Shown here: positions 8,866 through 18,139 of the stretch, in pieces | How positions within the stretch are numbered: position 1 is the first letter of the stretch | How the letters are laid out: each line of letters begins with the position of its first letter | NCBI RefSeq assembly: GCF_016803135.1 | Contig: NZ_JAEVFE010000003.1 | Span: 124,001 to 188,000 of the forward strand | DNA length: 64,000 nt | Reading direction: 5' to 3' | Origin: Altererythrobacter sp. C41 | GTDB taxonomy: Bacteria; Pseudomonadota; Alphaproteobacteria; Sphingomonadales; Sphingomonadaceae | Made by a program: the position numbers and the translations under genes | The notes under the pieces: generated by a model | Databases searched by the model: none | The model's input: the letters and a program-made list of their open reading frames with translations, nothing else | Told to the model about the DNA's origin: nothing

Positions 8866-9870
8866 ATGGCGGCCGACGTACACTCACTCAAGTCCGAAGC
8901 CGACGGCGAGCGGAGTGTCTATCTCGACGCCTATCTCGCACCGTTCCGCGAATGGCTCGACCGCGACACGGTGACCGAGATCCTCGTCAATCGCCCCGGC
9001 GAGGTGTGGGTGGAGGACGCGGCGGCGCCCGGCATGCAGCGGATAGAGACGCCGCATATCGACGACATGCTGATCCAGCGCCTGGCCGAGCAGGTGGCGC
9101 GGGTCAGCCATCAGGGCATCAACCGCGAGCATCCGCTGCTCGGTGCTACCCTGCCGGTCAGGGAATGGGGCGGCGCGCGCGTTCAGTTCTGCGGGCCGCC
9201 CGCCGCCCGCCGTCACTGGGCGATGGCGATCCGCCGTCACCGCCGGCTCGACCTGCCGCTCGACGCTTACGACACCGGCCCGCTCGCGCCGCCGCAGCCG
9301 CCGCCGATGCCGGATGCTCAGGTCGAGCCGATCGCCTTCCTGCGCGAGGCGATCCGTCAGCGGAGCACGATCCTGATCTCCGGCGGCACGAGCACCGGCA
9401 AGACGACCTTCCTCAACGCCATGCTCGGCGAGATCCCGCGCCATGAGCGCGTGGTGCTGGTGGAGGACACACCCGAGCTTCGCCTGCCTGGCGAGAATGG
9501 GGTGGGCCTTGTCGCGGTCAAGGGCGAACTGGGCGAAGCCAAGGTGACCGCCAACGAACTGCTCCAGGCCGCGCTGCGCCTGCGGCCCGATCGCATCGTG
9601 CTCGGCGAATTGCGCGGCGCCGAGAGCGTTAGCTTCCTGCGCGCGATCAATACCGGCCATCCGGGCAGCTTCTCGACCATTCACGCCAACTCGCTGCGCG
9701 GAGCGCTCGAGCAACTGGCTCTGATGGTGATGCAGACCGGCATCGGGCTTACTCGCTCCGACACGATCGCCTATGCCGCCTCGGTGATCGACGTGATCGT
9801 GCAACTGGGTCGGAGCGCGGATGGCAAACGGGGCATCACCCAGATAGCGAAAACCTCCTCGCTGGTGTGA
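8866..9870 (+). CDS. virB11: VirB11 hexameric traffic ATPase
   Basis: A 334-residue member of the VirB11/PulE ATPase family. The P-loop is GGTSTGKT (173-180), followed by the Asp box VVLVEDTPELRL, Walker B LRPDRIVLGELRG, and the His box TGHPGSFSTIHANS. It acts at the cytoplasmic face with VirB4. It is the last gene of the operon: no virD4 coupling protein follows, and the next gene is a TonB receptor 260 bases away. Confidence 0.95.
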   Translation: MAADVHSLKSEADGERSVYLDAYLAPFREWLDRDTVTEILVNRPGEVWVEDAAAPGMQRIETPHIDDMLIQRLAEQVARVSHQGINREHPLLGATLPVREWGGARVQFCGPPAARRHWAMAIRRHRRLDLPLDAYDTGPLAPPQPPPMPDAQVEPIAFLREAIRQRSTILISGGTSTGKTTFLNAMLGEIPRHERVVLVEDTPELRLPGENGVGLVAVKGELGEAKVTANELLQAALRLRPDRIVLGELRGAESVSFLRAINTGHPGSFSTIHANSLRGALEQLALMVMQTGIGLTRSDTIAYAASVIDVIVQLGRSADGKRGITQIAKTSSLV

Positions 9871-9969
9871 GTCTCGCGCCAATTCGGGCGAGCGTTAGTC
9901 TCCCGAGTGCAACATCGGTGAATAAATTCCCTGGAGCAGTCCGCGTTGTCCAAGACGGATTGACGTAGG

Positions 9970-10024
9970 GGAATGCTGCATTCCGCGGCTTTTTCGATGC
10001 AATCGTATTCGGAAATTTCCGAAT
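9970..10024. promoter_or_regulatory. Two palindromes upstream of the TonB receptor
   Basis: GGAATGC-T-GCATTCC (9970-9984) and the perfect 18-bp palindrome ATTCGGAAATTTCCGAAT (10007-10024) lie 107-160 bases before the receptor start. The second is a good candidate operator for a homodimeric regulator. The first is followed by a T-rich stretch (~9990-9994) and could instead help end the virB transcript. Confidence 0.4.
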
Positions 10025-10130
10025 TGCCGGGCGGGTCCCTAAGGCAACCCTATTGCCAGAAGCGCTTCTTCTGATTTACTTTCCTTGCAGTTCAAGTCGC
10101 ATCAGACGACTGGACAAGAGGAGAGGACGA

Positions 10131-13082
10131 ATGAGGGGCAAGGCTACCCTGCTTGCCGGCATTTGTGCCGGCGTGCTCGCATTTCCCGTTAACGCTCAGG
10201 AGACTGACGCAGATGAGGGCGCCGCGGCTGCGACCGGTGGTCCCGTCATCGTCGTCACTGCCCAGCGCCAGAACCAGAGTCTTCAGGAAGTCCCGATCGC
10301 GGTCAGCGCGTTCACGGCCGAAGCGCTCGAAGCGCAGCAGATCGAGAACGCGAGCGACCTGCAACTGACGCTTCCGAACGTCTCGTTCACCAAGAGCAAC
10401 TTCACGGGCGCGAGCTTCACCATCCGCGGGATCGGCGATCTGTGCGTCGGTGTGAGCTGCGACAGCGCCACGGCGATCCACACCAACGGCGCGCCTCTGT
10501 TCGGCACGCGCCTGTTCGAGACCGAGTATTTCGATCTCGAGCGGGTCGAAGTGCTGCGCGGCCCGCAGGGCACTCTGTTCGGCCGCAACGCGACCTCTGG
10601 CGTGGTCAACGTCGTCACGGCCAAGCCCGATCTCTCAGGCGTCGCCGCCGCGGCGGAGCTCGAATACGGCAATTACAACAGCATCAAGGCCAAGGGCATG
10701 ATCAATCTGCCCATTGGCGACGTTCTGGGCGTGCGGATCGCGGGCTTCTATCTCAATCGCGACGGCTATACCCGCAATCTCTACGACGACAGCCGGATCG
10801 ACGACCGCGACATGTACGCGATCCGCGGCAGCTTGCGGTTCGAGCCGGGGCCGGACACCACGATCGACCTCATGGGATACTACTTCCGCGAGAACGACAA
10901 CCGGTTGCGCATCCAGAAGCAGGCCTGCCAGCGCGACCCGACCGGCGTTCTGGGCTGCCTCAACGCCCGGCTCGATTTCGACAAGGCCAATGCGGACTCC
11001 ACGCTGGCGTCGGTCCTGAGCTCGCGGGAGCTCTTCGCCATTCAGGGCATCCCGGCGGTGCTGGGGCTCGGCAGCATCTATGCCGATGACGGCGACGGCT
11101 ACTCGAACTTCGACGAGCCGGACGACGTGCGCACGGTTCGCACTGCGTTCACGCCCGAATATTTCGCCGACGAGCTGCAGGTACAGGCGCGCCTGGAGCA
11201 GCGCTTCGGCGATCTGACCCTGTCGGTCGGGGGGCTCTATCAGGAGACCTCGGTCGATTCCCGGCAGGACTACAACCTCGGGGTGCTCGACCGTTCGGCT
11301 GGCTACTTGACGGCACTGAACGCCCTGGCGTTCTTTGCGGCGAACGGCCTCCCGGTGCCGGGTTCGAGCGCCTATTTCACGCCGATCGTGGAAGCGCTGA
11401 TCCCGAACGGACCGACCGGCGAACTCTGCACCTCGAGCAACCGCCAGGAGAGCCAGGGGGCCTACGAAGGGCACGCGATCTGCTCCGACGTGCCGCTCGC
11501 TTTCGACCGATCGAACGGTGATCAGAAATCCTGGTCGGCCGAAGCCATCCTGAGCAGCGACTTCGACGGACCGTTCAACTTCCTGGTCGGCGGCATCTAC
11601 GCGAACAGCAGGGTGCTCGAGAACAGCTACTATGTGAACTCGTTCGGCCTCGACTATGCGACAGGTATTCTCGGCACTTTCTCGGCATTCGCGAACGGCG
11701 CGCCGCCGTCGTATCTCGCAACGTCGATGTACCGCAACAACACCAGCGATTTCGAGCTCGACAGCTACGGCATCTTCGGCGAAGTCTACTACGAGATCAG
11801 CGATCGGCTGAAGTTCACCGGCGGTCTGCGCTACAACAACGACAAGAAGTCGATCGTCGCGCGCAACACGCTGGCGAGCTTCCTCAATCCCTTCAGCAAC
11901 GACGGCGATCCATTCGATTCACCGTTCGTGGGTTCGTACGACGCGGACCCGGGCCTGGATGGGAACCAGATCGTGCAGGAGCGTTCGGTCTCCTTCGACG
12001 AGATCACCGGCCGTGCGGTGCTCGACTTCCAGATGACGCCGGACAACCTGATCTACGCCTCCTACTCGCGGGGCTATAAATCCGGCGGCATCAACCCGCC
12101 GCTCTCGCCGGCATTCGAAGTCGCCGAGAGCTTCGGCTCCGAGCAGATCGATGCGTTCGAGATCGGAACCAAGAACACGTTCGCCAATGGAGCCCTGCAA
12201 CTCAACGCAACGGCTTTCTACTACAAGTACAAGGACTTGCAGCTCAGCCGCATCGTTGCGCGGACCTCCGTGAACGACTCGATCGATGCTAATATCTGGG
12301 GCTTCGAGATCGAAGGCATCATCCGTCCCAGCCCGCGGTGGCTGATCAATGCGAACTTCAGTTATCTCAATGCCGAGGTCGCGGGTGATCAGTTCTTCTC
12401 CAATCCGCGCGATCCGGGCGGCGGCGACCCCGACGCGGTGATCGTCAAGGATATCTCGAACGGTGCCCTCTGTGCCGTCACTGGCGCTGGAGCGAACGCC
12501 TTCGTTACCGCCGTGAACAGTCCACTGGGGCTGCGAGCGCCATCGTCGTTTCCGGCCGACGGCAACATTGCCTCCACGGGCGCGTTCGGCATCTGTGCCG
12601 CACTCGCGGCGGGTGCGGCGGGCGATATCGGGCTGTTCAATCCCGCGCTTGCCCCACTGCAACCGCTTCTGAACAGCTTCGGACCGGTCGATGTCCTCAG
12701 CCCCGGCGTCCAGGTGAACATCAAGGGCAACAAACTGCCCCAGGCGCCGGAGATGAAGGCATCGGTGGGCGTGCAGTACACCGCTGAATTCGCCAACGGC
12801 ATGACGCTCGTGCCGCGCTTCGATATCGCGCTGACCGGCGAGCAATACGGCAATGTCTTCAACGGCAACGTCAATCGGATCGAGCCGTTCGTCCAGGCGA
12901 ATGCGCAGGTCCAGCTCAATGGGCCGGACGAGCGCTGGTATGTGCGCGGGTTCATCCAGAACATCTTCGACAGTTCGTCGATGACGGGCCTTTACGTCAC
13001 CGACGCCACGTCGGGGAACTTCACCAACATCTTTACGCTCGACCCGCGCCGCTACGGCATCGCGGTGGGCGCGAGGTTCTGA
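10131..13082 (+). CDS. TonB-dependent outer-membrane receptor
   Basis: A 983-residue outer-membrane transporter. The start is the ATG at 10131 behind GAGGAG, giving a clean signal peptide (MRGKATLLAGICAGVLAFPVNA); the frame runs open further upstream but without a signal. A TonB-box-like PVIVVTAQR is followed by the plug domain (QEVPIAVSAFTAEAL; RVEVLRGPQGTLFGRNAT at ~137-154). The remainder is a beta-barrel ending in Phe (GIAVGARF). It imports a ligand driven by the TonB/proton-motive force. The plug resembles the large sphingomonad receptor families, and the substrate cannot be told from sequence. It has its own terminator and appears monocistronic. Confidence 0.93.
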   Translation: MRGKATLLAGICAGVLAFPVNAQETDADEGAAAATGGPVIVVTAQRQNQSLQEVPIAVSAFTAEALEAQQIENASDLQLTLPNVSFTKSNFTGASFTIRGIGDLCVGVSCDSATAIHTNGAPLFGTRLFETEYFDLERVEVLRGPQGTLFGRNATSGVVNVVTAKPDLSGVAAAAELEYGNYNSIKAKGMINLPIGDVLGVRIAGFYLNRDGYTRNLYDDSRIDDRDMYAIRGSLRFEPGPDTTIDLMGYYFRENDNRLRIQKQACQRDPTGVLGCLNARLDFDKANADSTLASVLSSRELFAIQGIPAVLGLGSIYADDGDGYSNFDEPDDVRTVRTAFTPEYFADELQVQARLEQRFGDLTLSVGGLYQETSVDSRQDYNLGVLDRSAGYLTALNALAFFAANGLPVPGSSAYFTPIVEALIPNGPTGELCTSSNRQESQGAYEGHAICSDVPLAFDRSNGDQKSWSAEAILSSDFDGPFNFLVGGIYANSRVLENSYYVNSFGLDYATGILGTFSAFANGAPPSYLATSMYRNNTSDFELDSYGIFGEVYYEISDRLKFTGGLRYNNDKKSIVARNTLASFLNPFSNDGDPFDSPFVGSYDADPGLDGNQIVQERSVSFDEITGRAVLDFQMTPDNLIYASYSRGYKSGGINPPLSPAFEVAESFGSEQIDAFEIGTKNTFANGALQLNATAFYYKYKDLQLSRIVARTSVNDSIDANIWGFEIEGIIRPSPRWLINANFSYLNAEVAGDQFFSNPRDPGGGDPDAVIVKDISNGALCAVTGAGANAFVTAVNSPLGLRAPSSFPADGNIASTGAFGICAALAAGAAGDIGLFNPALAPLQPLLNSFGPVDVLSPGVQVNIKGNKLPQAPEMKASVGVQYTAEFANGMTLVPRFDIALTGEQYGNVFNGNVNRIEPFVQANAQVQLNGPDERWYVRGFIQNIFDSSSMTGLYVTDATSGNFTNIFTLDPRRYGIAVGARF

Positions 13083-13109
13083 CCGCAACGACGGTTGGGG
13101 AGAGGGGAG

Positions 13110-13139
13110 GGGGTCGGACCTTCGGGTCCGGCCCCTTTT
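13110..13139 (+). terminator. Rho-independent terminator of the TonB receptor
   Basis: An 11-bp GC-rich stem with one G-T pair (13110-13120 with 13125-13135), a TTCG tetraloop and a TTTT run. It sits between the receptor and the convergent gene at 13141. Confidence 0.92.
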
Positions 13140-13140
13140 C

Positions 13141-13887
13141 CTATCCGCGCTGCGCCGTTCCGGCAAAGGGCGAGAAGTTGGTTTCGGTATCGTAGATGTC
13201 GACTCCCTCGCGCCGTTTGAGCGCGCCGACGACCAGATAGGTTACCGGCGTCAGCAAGGCCTCCCAGGCCGTCTTGATCAGCCACTGCGACAGCACGACC
13301 TGCCACAGCAGCTCGACCGGCCATCCCGCCAGGCCCCAGAACGCGAGCGGGTAGAAGATCAGGCTGTCGAGCCCCTGGCCGATTGCGGTCGAGCCGATCG
13401 TCCGCGCCCACAGCGCCTTGCCCTCGGTCCAGACCTTCATCTTGGCGAGCACGAAGCTGTTGGCGAACTCGCCGGCCCAGAACGCCACCATCGAGGCGAT
13501 CACGATACGCCATGAATTGCCGAACACGAACTCGTAGGCGTCCTGCCCGGGCCACCCGTCTGCCGGGGGCAAGGCGACGACGATCCAGGCCATGGCCGCC
13601 ATGAAGGCGAGCGCCGCGAAGCCGGTCCAGATCACCCGCCGCGCCCGCGCGTAGCCGTAGACCTCCGTCAGCACGTCGCCGATGATGTAGCTGATCGGAA
13701 AGAACAGCACGCCTGCGCCGAACGACCATTCCGTGCCGCCCGGCAGCGTAACGTACGACGGCTTGGAAGCTCCGATGATGTTCGACAGCAGCAGGATCGC
13801 GACGAAGGCGGCCATGACCAGATCGTAGTAACGGAAGGCCGGCGGCGGGCCTCGCCCCGTCTCGATGCGCTGCGGTGTCTCGTCCAT
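13141..13887 (-). CDS. yhhQ: Queuosine precursor transporter (YhhQ, DUF165)
   Basis: A 248-residue inner-membrane protein with about six helices. It carries family landmarks LLLSNIIGASK, FPISYIIGDVLTEVYGY, SMVAFWAGEFANSFVLAKMK and LDSLIFYPLAFWG. The family imports preQ0/preQ1 for queuosine modification of tRNA. It lies just upstream of (and antisense to) a tRNA-Arg gene, and no queuosine synthesis genes are visible nearby. The C-terminal ~25 residues are hydrophilic and probably cytoplasmic. Confidence 0.9.
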   Translation of the reverse strand: MDETPQRIETGRGPPPAFRYYDLVMAAFVAILLLSNIIGASKPSYVTLPGGTEWSFGAGVLFFPISYIIGDVLTEVYGYARARRVIWTGFAALAFMAAMAWIVVALPPADGWPGQDAYEFVFGNSWRIVIASMVAFWAGEFANSFVLAKMKVWTEGKALWARTIGSTAIGQGLDSLIFYPLAFWGLAGWPVELLWQVVLSQWLIKTAWEALLTPVTYLVVGALKRREGVDIYDTETNFSPFAGTAQRG

Positions 13888-13944
13888 GGCGCTGCCTATC
13901 GCGATTTGCGCCTCCGGAAAAGCGCGCTATGGCGCATGGCGCGC

Positions 13945-14021
13945 GCGCCCGTAGCTCATCTGGATAGAGCGCGAGACTTCTAATCTTGAGGCAGCAGGTT
14001 CGAGTCCTGCCGGGCGCGCCA
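13945..14021 (+). tRNA. tRNA-Arg (anticodon TCT)
   Basis: A 77-nt cloverleaf. The acceptor GCGCCCG pairs with CGGGCGC, discriminator G, encoded CCA. The D stem is GCTC/GAGC. The anticodon stem CGAGA/TCTTG encloses loop CTTCTAA, so the anticodon is TCT, reading AGA. The T arm is CAGG-TTCGAGT-CCTG. Confidence 0.95.
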
Positions 14022-14281
14022 CTTCCTCAAGGTCCCCAATTTCGGTCCTTACATCCGTGATCTCGCCGGTTTCGCCGGACGGTTCGAAGGGCCGGATCGG
14101 CGGGATGAAATCAGGGGAAGCCAAACGGGTGTCGGTCGTGTATGGAGCCCTGCCGCCAGTGAGGCGGCCGGCCGGCGTAGCGGCCGTATTTTTCCATGAC
14201 CGAGGCCGAAGGAACCGCTTGTCGCGGCCCCTCCTGCGCTCCGCCGTCCCCTGTGGCAGCCCCGGTCCGTTAGTGAGCATC

Positions 14282-16021
14282 ATGACTTTTTCCACTCTCC
14301 CGCCAATGCTTGGCGAAGCACTTGCCGAGCGCGGCTATGCCGAGCTGACTGCCGTCCAGACGGCCGTACTCGCACCCGAGGCTGCCGGCCGCGACCTGAT
14401 CGTCTCGGCCCAGACCGGCTCGGGCAAGACCGTCGCATTCGGTCTCTCCATGGCCCGCGATCTGCTCGGCGCCTTCGAGGCGCCGACCCAGTCGCCTCTC
14501 GCCCTGGTCATCGCACCGACGCGCGAACTGGCCCTGCAGGTCAGCCGCGAGCTGGGCTGGCTCTACGCCAAGGCCGGCGCCCGCATCGCGACCTGCGTCG
14601 GCGGAATGGACGCATCGAAGGAGCGGCGCGCGTTGCGGGCCGGTCCGCACGTCGTCGTCGGGACGCCCGGCCGGCTGCGCGATCATCTCGAGCGGGGCGC
14701 GCTCGACTTGTCCAACCTCCGCGAAGTCGTGCTCGACGAGGCGGACGAGATGCTCGACATGGGCTTCCGCGAGGATCTCGAGGAGATCCTCGACGCGACC
14801 CCGGCGGAGCGGCGCACGCTGCTGTTTTCGGCGACAATGCCGAAGCCGATCGTCGCGCTGGCCGAGCGCTATCAGCGAGGCGCCTTGCGGATATCGACGG
14901 CGGGCGACGATCGCGGCCATGGGGACATCGCCTTCCAGGCGATCACTGTTTCGCCGGCGGAAGTCGAGGCGGCGACGGTCAACCTCCTGCGCTTCCACGA
15001 AGCGGAGACGGCGATCCTCTTCTGCGCCACCCGGGACAACGTTCGCCGCTTGCATGCGACGCTGCAGGAGCGCGGCTTCGCGGTCGTCGCGCTGTCCGGC
15101 GAACACTCGCAGTCGGAGCGTAACCAGGCGCTTCAGGCCCTGCGTGACCGGCGCGCGCGTGTCTGCGTCGCCACCGATGTCGCGGCCCGCGGTATCGATC
15201 TGCCGAGCCTCAGTCTCGTCGTCCATGTCGACCTTCCGCGCGATGCGGAAACGCTCCAGCATCGCTCGGGCCGGACCGGCCGTGCGGGAAAGAAGGGCAC
15301 TGCGGTGCTGATCGTGCCGTTTCCGCGGCGCAAGCGTGTGGAATCAATGCTGCGCGGCGCCAGGATCCAGGCGGACTGGATCGATGCGCCGACCCCGGAT
15401 GCGATCCGCACGCGGGACCGCGAACGCCTGCTAGCCGCGCTCCTCCAGCCGGTCGAATTCGATGATGAGGATCGCGCACTGGCGCAGCGCCTGCTCGCCG
15501 AGCGCTCGCCGGAGGATATCGCAGCCGCTCTGGTGCGGGCGCATCGCGCGGCGATGCCGCAGCCGGAAGAAATGCTGGAGAACACGCCCGAGGCGCGGCG
15601 TGCGGCGCAGCAGGACCGGCATCGCCCGGGGTTCGAGGACACCGTCTGGTTCCGTATGGATGTCGGGCGCCGGCAGAATGCCGATCCGCGCTGGATCCTG
15701 CCGCTGCTGTGCCGCCGCGGCCATATCACGCGTAACGAGGTCGGGGCGATCCGTATCGGCGCCAACGAGACCCACTTCCAGATACCGCGTGCCATTGCCG
15801 GGAAATTCGGCGCGGCGCTCGAACGGACGGCGCGCGACGAGAGCGAGGATGAGGGCGTGCGGATCGAGCCCTCGGAAGGCCCGCGTGAGGCTGCCCATGC
15901 CAACCGCCGGGTCAAGCCCAACAAGTTCTCGCACAAAGGCCGGAAGCCCGGTCCCGGCGCTCCGAAGGGACGGCCGGGCGCGAAACACAAGCCTCGCGGC
16001 CGCAAGGAGCGGAATGTGTGA
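14282..16021 (+). CDS. DEAD-box RNA helicase with DbpA/CsdA-type C-terminal domain
   Basis: A 579-residue helicase. Motif I is AQTGSGKT (43-50), Ia is PTRELALQ, II is DEAD (152-155), III is SAT, and IV-VI include ARGIDLPSL and HRSGRTGRAG. After the core there is a helical region, then a ~75-residue RRM-like DbpA domain (~475-545) and a basic Lys/Arg/Gly/Pro-rich tail. It is expected to act in ribosome assembly or RNA remodelling at low temperature. The ATG at 14282 is preferred; a GTG nine bases earlier is in frame, and the longer upstream open frame shares no family sequence. It is the first gene after tRNA-Arg. Confidence 0.92.
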   Translation: MTFSTLPPMLGEALAERGYAELTAVQTAVLAPEAAGRDLIVSAQTGSGKTVAFGLSMARDLLGAFEAPTQSPLALVIAPTRELALQVSRELGWLYAKAGARIATCVGGMDASKERRALRAGPHVVVGTPGRLRDHLERGALDLSNLREVVLDEADEMLDMGFREDLEEILDATPAERRTLLFSATMPKPIVALAERYQRGALRISTAGDDRGHGDIAFQAITVSPAEVEAATVNLLRFHEAETAILFCATRDNVRRLHATLQERGFAVVALSGEHSQSERNQALQALRDRRARVCVATDVAARGIDLPSLSLVVHVDLPRDAETLQHRSGRTGRAGKKGTAVLIVPFPRRKRVESMLRGARIQADWIDAPTPDAIRTRDRERLLAALLQPVEFDDEDRALAQRLLAERSPEDIAAALVRAHRAAMPQPEEMLENTPEARRAAQQDRHRPGFEDTVWFRMDVGRRQNADPRWILPLLCRRGHITRNEVGAIRIGANETHFQIPRAIAGKFGAALERTARDESEDEGVRIEPSEGPREAAHANRRVKPNKFSHKGRKPGPGAPKGRPGAKHKPRGRKERNV

Positions 16022-16042
16022 CGATGCTCTCCGGTGCAGTTG

Positions 16043-16816
16043 CTAGCCGCGGCTGAGGCCCTGCAGGCGCTCGCGGGTGACGGGGTAGCCGGCATCGTCG
16101 GGAATGCAGATCCAGCCTTCGCCGTCATGCTCTTCGAAGAAGGGGATGATCGTGCGGGGCGGATGGGCGGCGCAGTCGGTCAGGGCAGCGTCGAAGTCAT
16201 CGAACTGCGCGAGGCGTTCGAGGTTGCGGCGAGTGGGGAAGATCACGCTGATCTCGCCGCGGTCGGCGGCGGCGAGGGCATCGCGGGCGGTGATCCAGAA
16301 CAGGTGCGTGTTCTCCGTCGCGTCGACCGCGATGTCGACGGCGCCGGTGCCGAGGTCGGCGAGATAGAAGCGCGTGTCGAACACCCGCGGCAGGCGCTCG
16401 TTCTTGGGGAACCAGCGGGCGAAGGGCACGATTGCCTCGAGATCGAGCGACCAGTCCATCATCTCGAGCACGGGCGCCAGGGCGTCCCTCTCGTGGAGGA
16501 TCCGGCGCGCCTCGGCCGCGCGCTCCGCGTCGATGTCGCCGACCAGCCCGACCGCGAGTCCGGTTTCCTCCAGCGTCTCGCGGATCGCGGCGATGCGGTG
16601 GGCGGCTTCGTCCGTGTTTTCAATCCCGTTCTGGCGCTCGGCGAGATCCCGATCCGCCTGATCGACCCGGCCGCCGGGGAAGACGGCGGCGCCGGCGGCG
16701 AATTTCATGAAATTCGCGCGTGTGACCATTAGAAGTTCGGGGGGGGCGCCCCCGGGGCCGCGGCGGAAGATCACGAGGGTGGCGGCGGGAATGCCGTCTG
16801 CGGGGATGTCGCTCAT
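16043..16816 (-). CDS. Nudix hydrolase, NUDT19-like
   Basis: A 257-residue protein using the ATG at 16816 (MSDIPADGI); an ATG 57 bases upstream adds an unrelated-looking stretch. The Nudix box is split: the Gly part is AAVFPGGRVD and, after a ~25-residue insertion, HRIAAIRETLEETGLAVG supplies the REXXEE core that binds magnesium. This long insertion is typical of the NUDT19 subfamily, some members of which hydrolyse CoA derivatives. The actual substrate is unknown. It converges with the helicase gene (21-base gap). Confidence 0.85.
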   Translation of the reverse strand: MSDIPADGIPAATLVIFRRGPGGAPPELLMVTRANFMKFAAGAAVFPGGRVDQADRDLAERQNGIENTDEAAHRIAAIRETLEETGLAVGLVGDIDAERAAEARRILHERDALAPVLEMMDWSLDLEAIVPFARWFPKNERLPRVFDTRFYLADLGTGAVDIAVDATENTHLFWITARDALAAADRGEISVIFPTRRNLERLAQFDDFDAALTDCAAHPPRTIIPFFEEHDGEGWICIPDDAGYPVTRERLQGLSRG

Positions 16817-17030
16817 CGAAGGACTGTGGAGGCGCGCGGGCGGGATGCCAAGGGGTGTCGGAATTTCTGACACTCGGCGTGCAGGGTTAATGCCTCTTCA
16901 CCTTCGCCTGCAGCACATTCGCGCCATTCGGGAGAACTGGCACGGGGAATGCATTGCAGACCGCACCCACAGTGGTCTTCGAACGAGGCGGCGCCACCCC
17001 CCAGTCTCCGGCGCCGTCTCCCCGCAAGCG

Positions 17031-17064
17031 AAAGGGCCCGCCCGAGAAATCGGACGGGCCCTTT
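17031..17064 (-). terminator. Terminator downstream of grxD
   Basis: A 15-bp arm (17031-17045) pairs with 17050-17064 across a 4-base loop, with one mismatch. The flanks are A/T triplets, so on the minus strand the hairpin ends in TTT. It lies 22 bases past the grxD stop. Confidence 0.75.
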
Positions 17065-17085
17065 CTGCATCCGCGAGGCGGAACG

Positions 17086-17412
17086 TCAGGCCTTGGCGAC
17101 CTGCTTTTCGGTGAGAAGCTGCTGAAGCTCGCCGGCTTCGAACATCTCCATCATGATGTCGCTGCCGCCGACGAATTCGCCCTTCACGTAGAGCTGCGGG
17201 ATGGTCGGCCAGTCGGAGAAGGCCTTGATCCCCTGCCGGATCTCCATGTCCTGCAGCACGTCGACGCTCTCGTACGAGACGCCGCAGTGATCGAGGATCG
17301 CCACCGCACGGCTGGAAAAGCCGCACTGCGGGAACAACGGCGTGCCTTTCATGAAGAGGACCACATCGTTCTCGCCGACGATGCCGGAAATGCGCTCATT
17401 GGTATCGGACAT
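17086..17412 (-). CDS. grxD: Monothiol glutaredoxin, Grx4/GrxD family
   Basis: A 108-residue CGFS-type glutaredoxin; the active site is CGFS at 30-33, followed by [19 protein letters not shown], which binds glutathione. These proteins carry and deliver Fe-S clusters and pair with BolA proteins. The bolA gene lies 38 bases upstream on the same strand, which fits a functional pair. Length matches the single-domain family. Confidence 0.95.
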   Translation of the reverse strand: MSDTNERISGIVGENDVVLFMKGTPLFPQCGFSSRAVAILDHCGVSYESVDVLQDMEIRQGIKAFSDWPTIPQLYVKGEFVGGSDIMMEMFEAGELQQLLTEKQVAKA

Positions 17413-17450
17413 GGGAAAAACTTCCGCTCAGGTAATGCAAGTCGTGAGAG

Positions 17451-17684
17451 TCAGGTGGGCGCTTGCGTGGTCAGTTGCAAGGCATGGAGCACGCCGCCCA
17501 TTTTCCCGCCGAGCGCCTCGTAGACCATCTTGTGCTGCTGCACCCGGCTCTTTCCGGCGAAGGCGGGGGAGACGACGTGCGCCGCATAGTGATCTCCGTC
17601 GCCGGCGAGATCGCGGATCTCGACTTCGGCATCGGGCAGGGCGGACTTGATCATCCCTTCGATTTCGGCGGCGCTCATCGGCAT
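17451..17684 (-). CDS. BolA family protein
   Basis: A 77-residue BolA/IbaG-type protein with the family core HYAAHVVSPAFAGKSRVQQHKMVYEAL, whose His residues contact the Fe-S cluster in BolA-glutaredoxin complexes. MPMSAAEI gives two possible ATGs; the first is used. It lies between the DUF1476 gene and grxD, all on the minus strand with short gaps, so co-transcription is likely. It is closer to the short IbaG/BolA2 type than to the longer morphogene BolA. Confidence 0.92.
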   Translation of the reverse strand: MPMSAAEIEGMIKSALPDAEVEIRDLAGDGDHYAAHVVSPAFAGKSRVQQHKMVYEALGGKMGGVLHALQLTTQAPT

Positions 17685-17706
17685 GACGGGTTCCTAGGCG
17701 CGCCGA

Positions 17707-18030
17707 TCAGCTTTCGCTCATCAACTGGCGCTTGGCCTCGACGGTCTTCTCGTCGAGCTTGGCGCGGATGTCGGCTTCGCTGACATCGCATTCGGCGGCG
17801 GTGAGGTCGCCGAGCAGCTTGCGGATCACGTCCTCGTCGCCGGCTTCCTCGAAATCGGCCTGGACGACCGCCTTCTTGTAGGCATCGGCTTCCTCGGCCG
17901 TAAGGCCCATCAGGCCGGCCGCCCACTCGCCCAGCAGGCGATTACGCCGCGCCGCGACGCGAAACGCGGTTTCCCCGTCCATCGCGAACTTGGCTTCTTC
18001 CGCGCGTTCGCGATCCTTGAAGTCGGTCAT
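17707..18030 (-). CDS. DUF1476 protein, ATP synthase zeta-type inhibitor
   Basis: A 107-residue, strongly charged helical protein starting at the ATG at 18030 (MTDFKDRERAEEAKFAMD), the conserved start of DUF1476. In Paracoccus denitrificans the homologue is the zeta subunit, whose N-terminal helix inhibits F1-ATPase. The N-terminal segment is intact here, so the same role is plausible. It heads a probable DUF1476-bolA-grxD transcript. The frame extends 53 codons upstream, but that part falls in a palindromic intergenic element. Confidence 0.9.
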   Translation of the reverse strand: MTDFKDRERAEEAKFAMDGETAFRVAARRNRLLGEWAAGLMGLTAEEADAYKKAVVQADFEEAGDEDVIRKLLGDLTAAECDVSEADIRAKLDEKTVEAKRQLMSES

Positions 18031-18139
18031 GCAATCCTCTTGGGTTGGGATAGGAGGTCGAGATAGTCGCCTGCCCGCGCTCGGGCAAGTCACTCCATTG
18101 CCCGTGTATGATTGCCCGCATATCCGAGCGCGGGTCTTT

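Noticed and set aside
13927-14295. Minus-strand frame of 122 codons across tRNA-Arg
   Set aside because: It translates the complement of a tRNA (the familiar spurious PAGLEPAASRLEVSRS string); not a gene.
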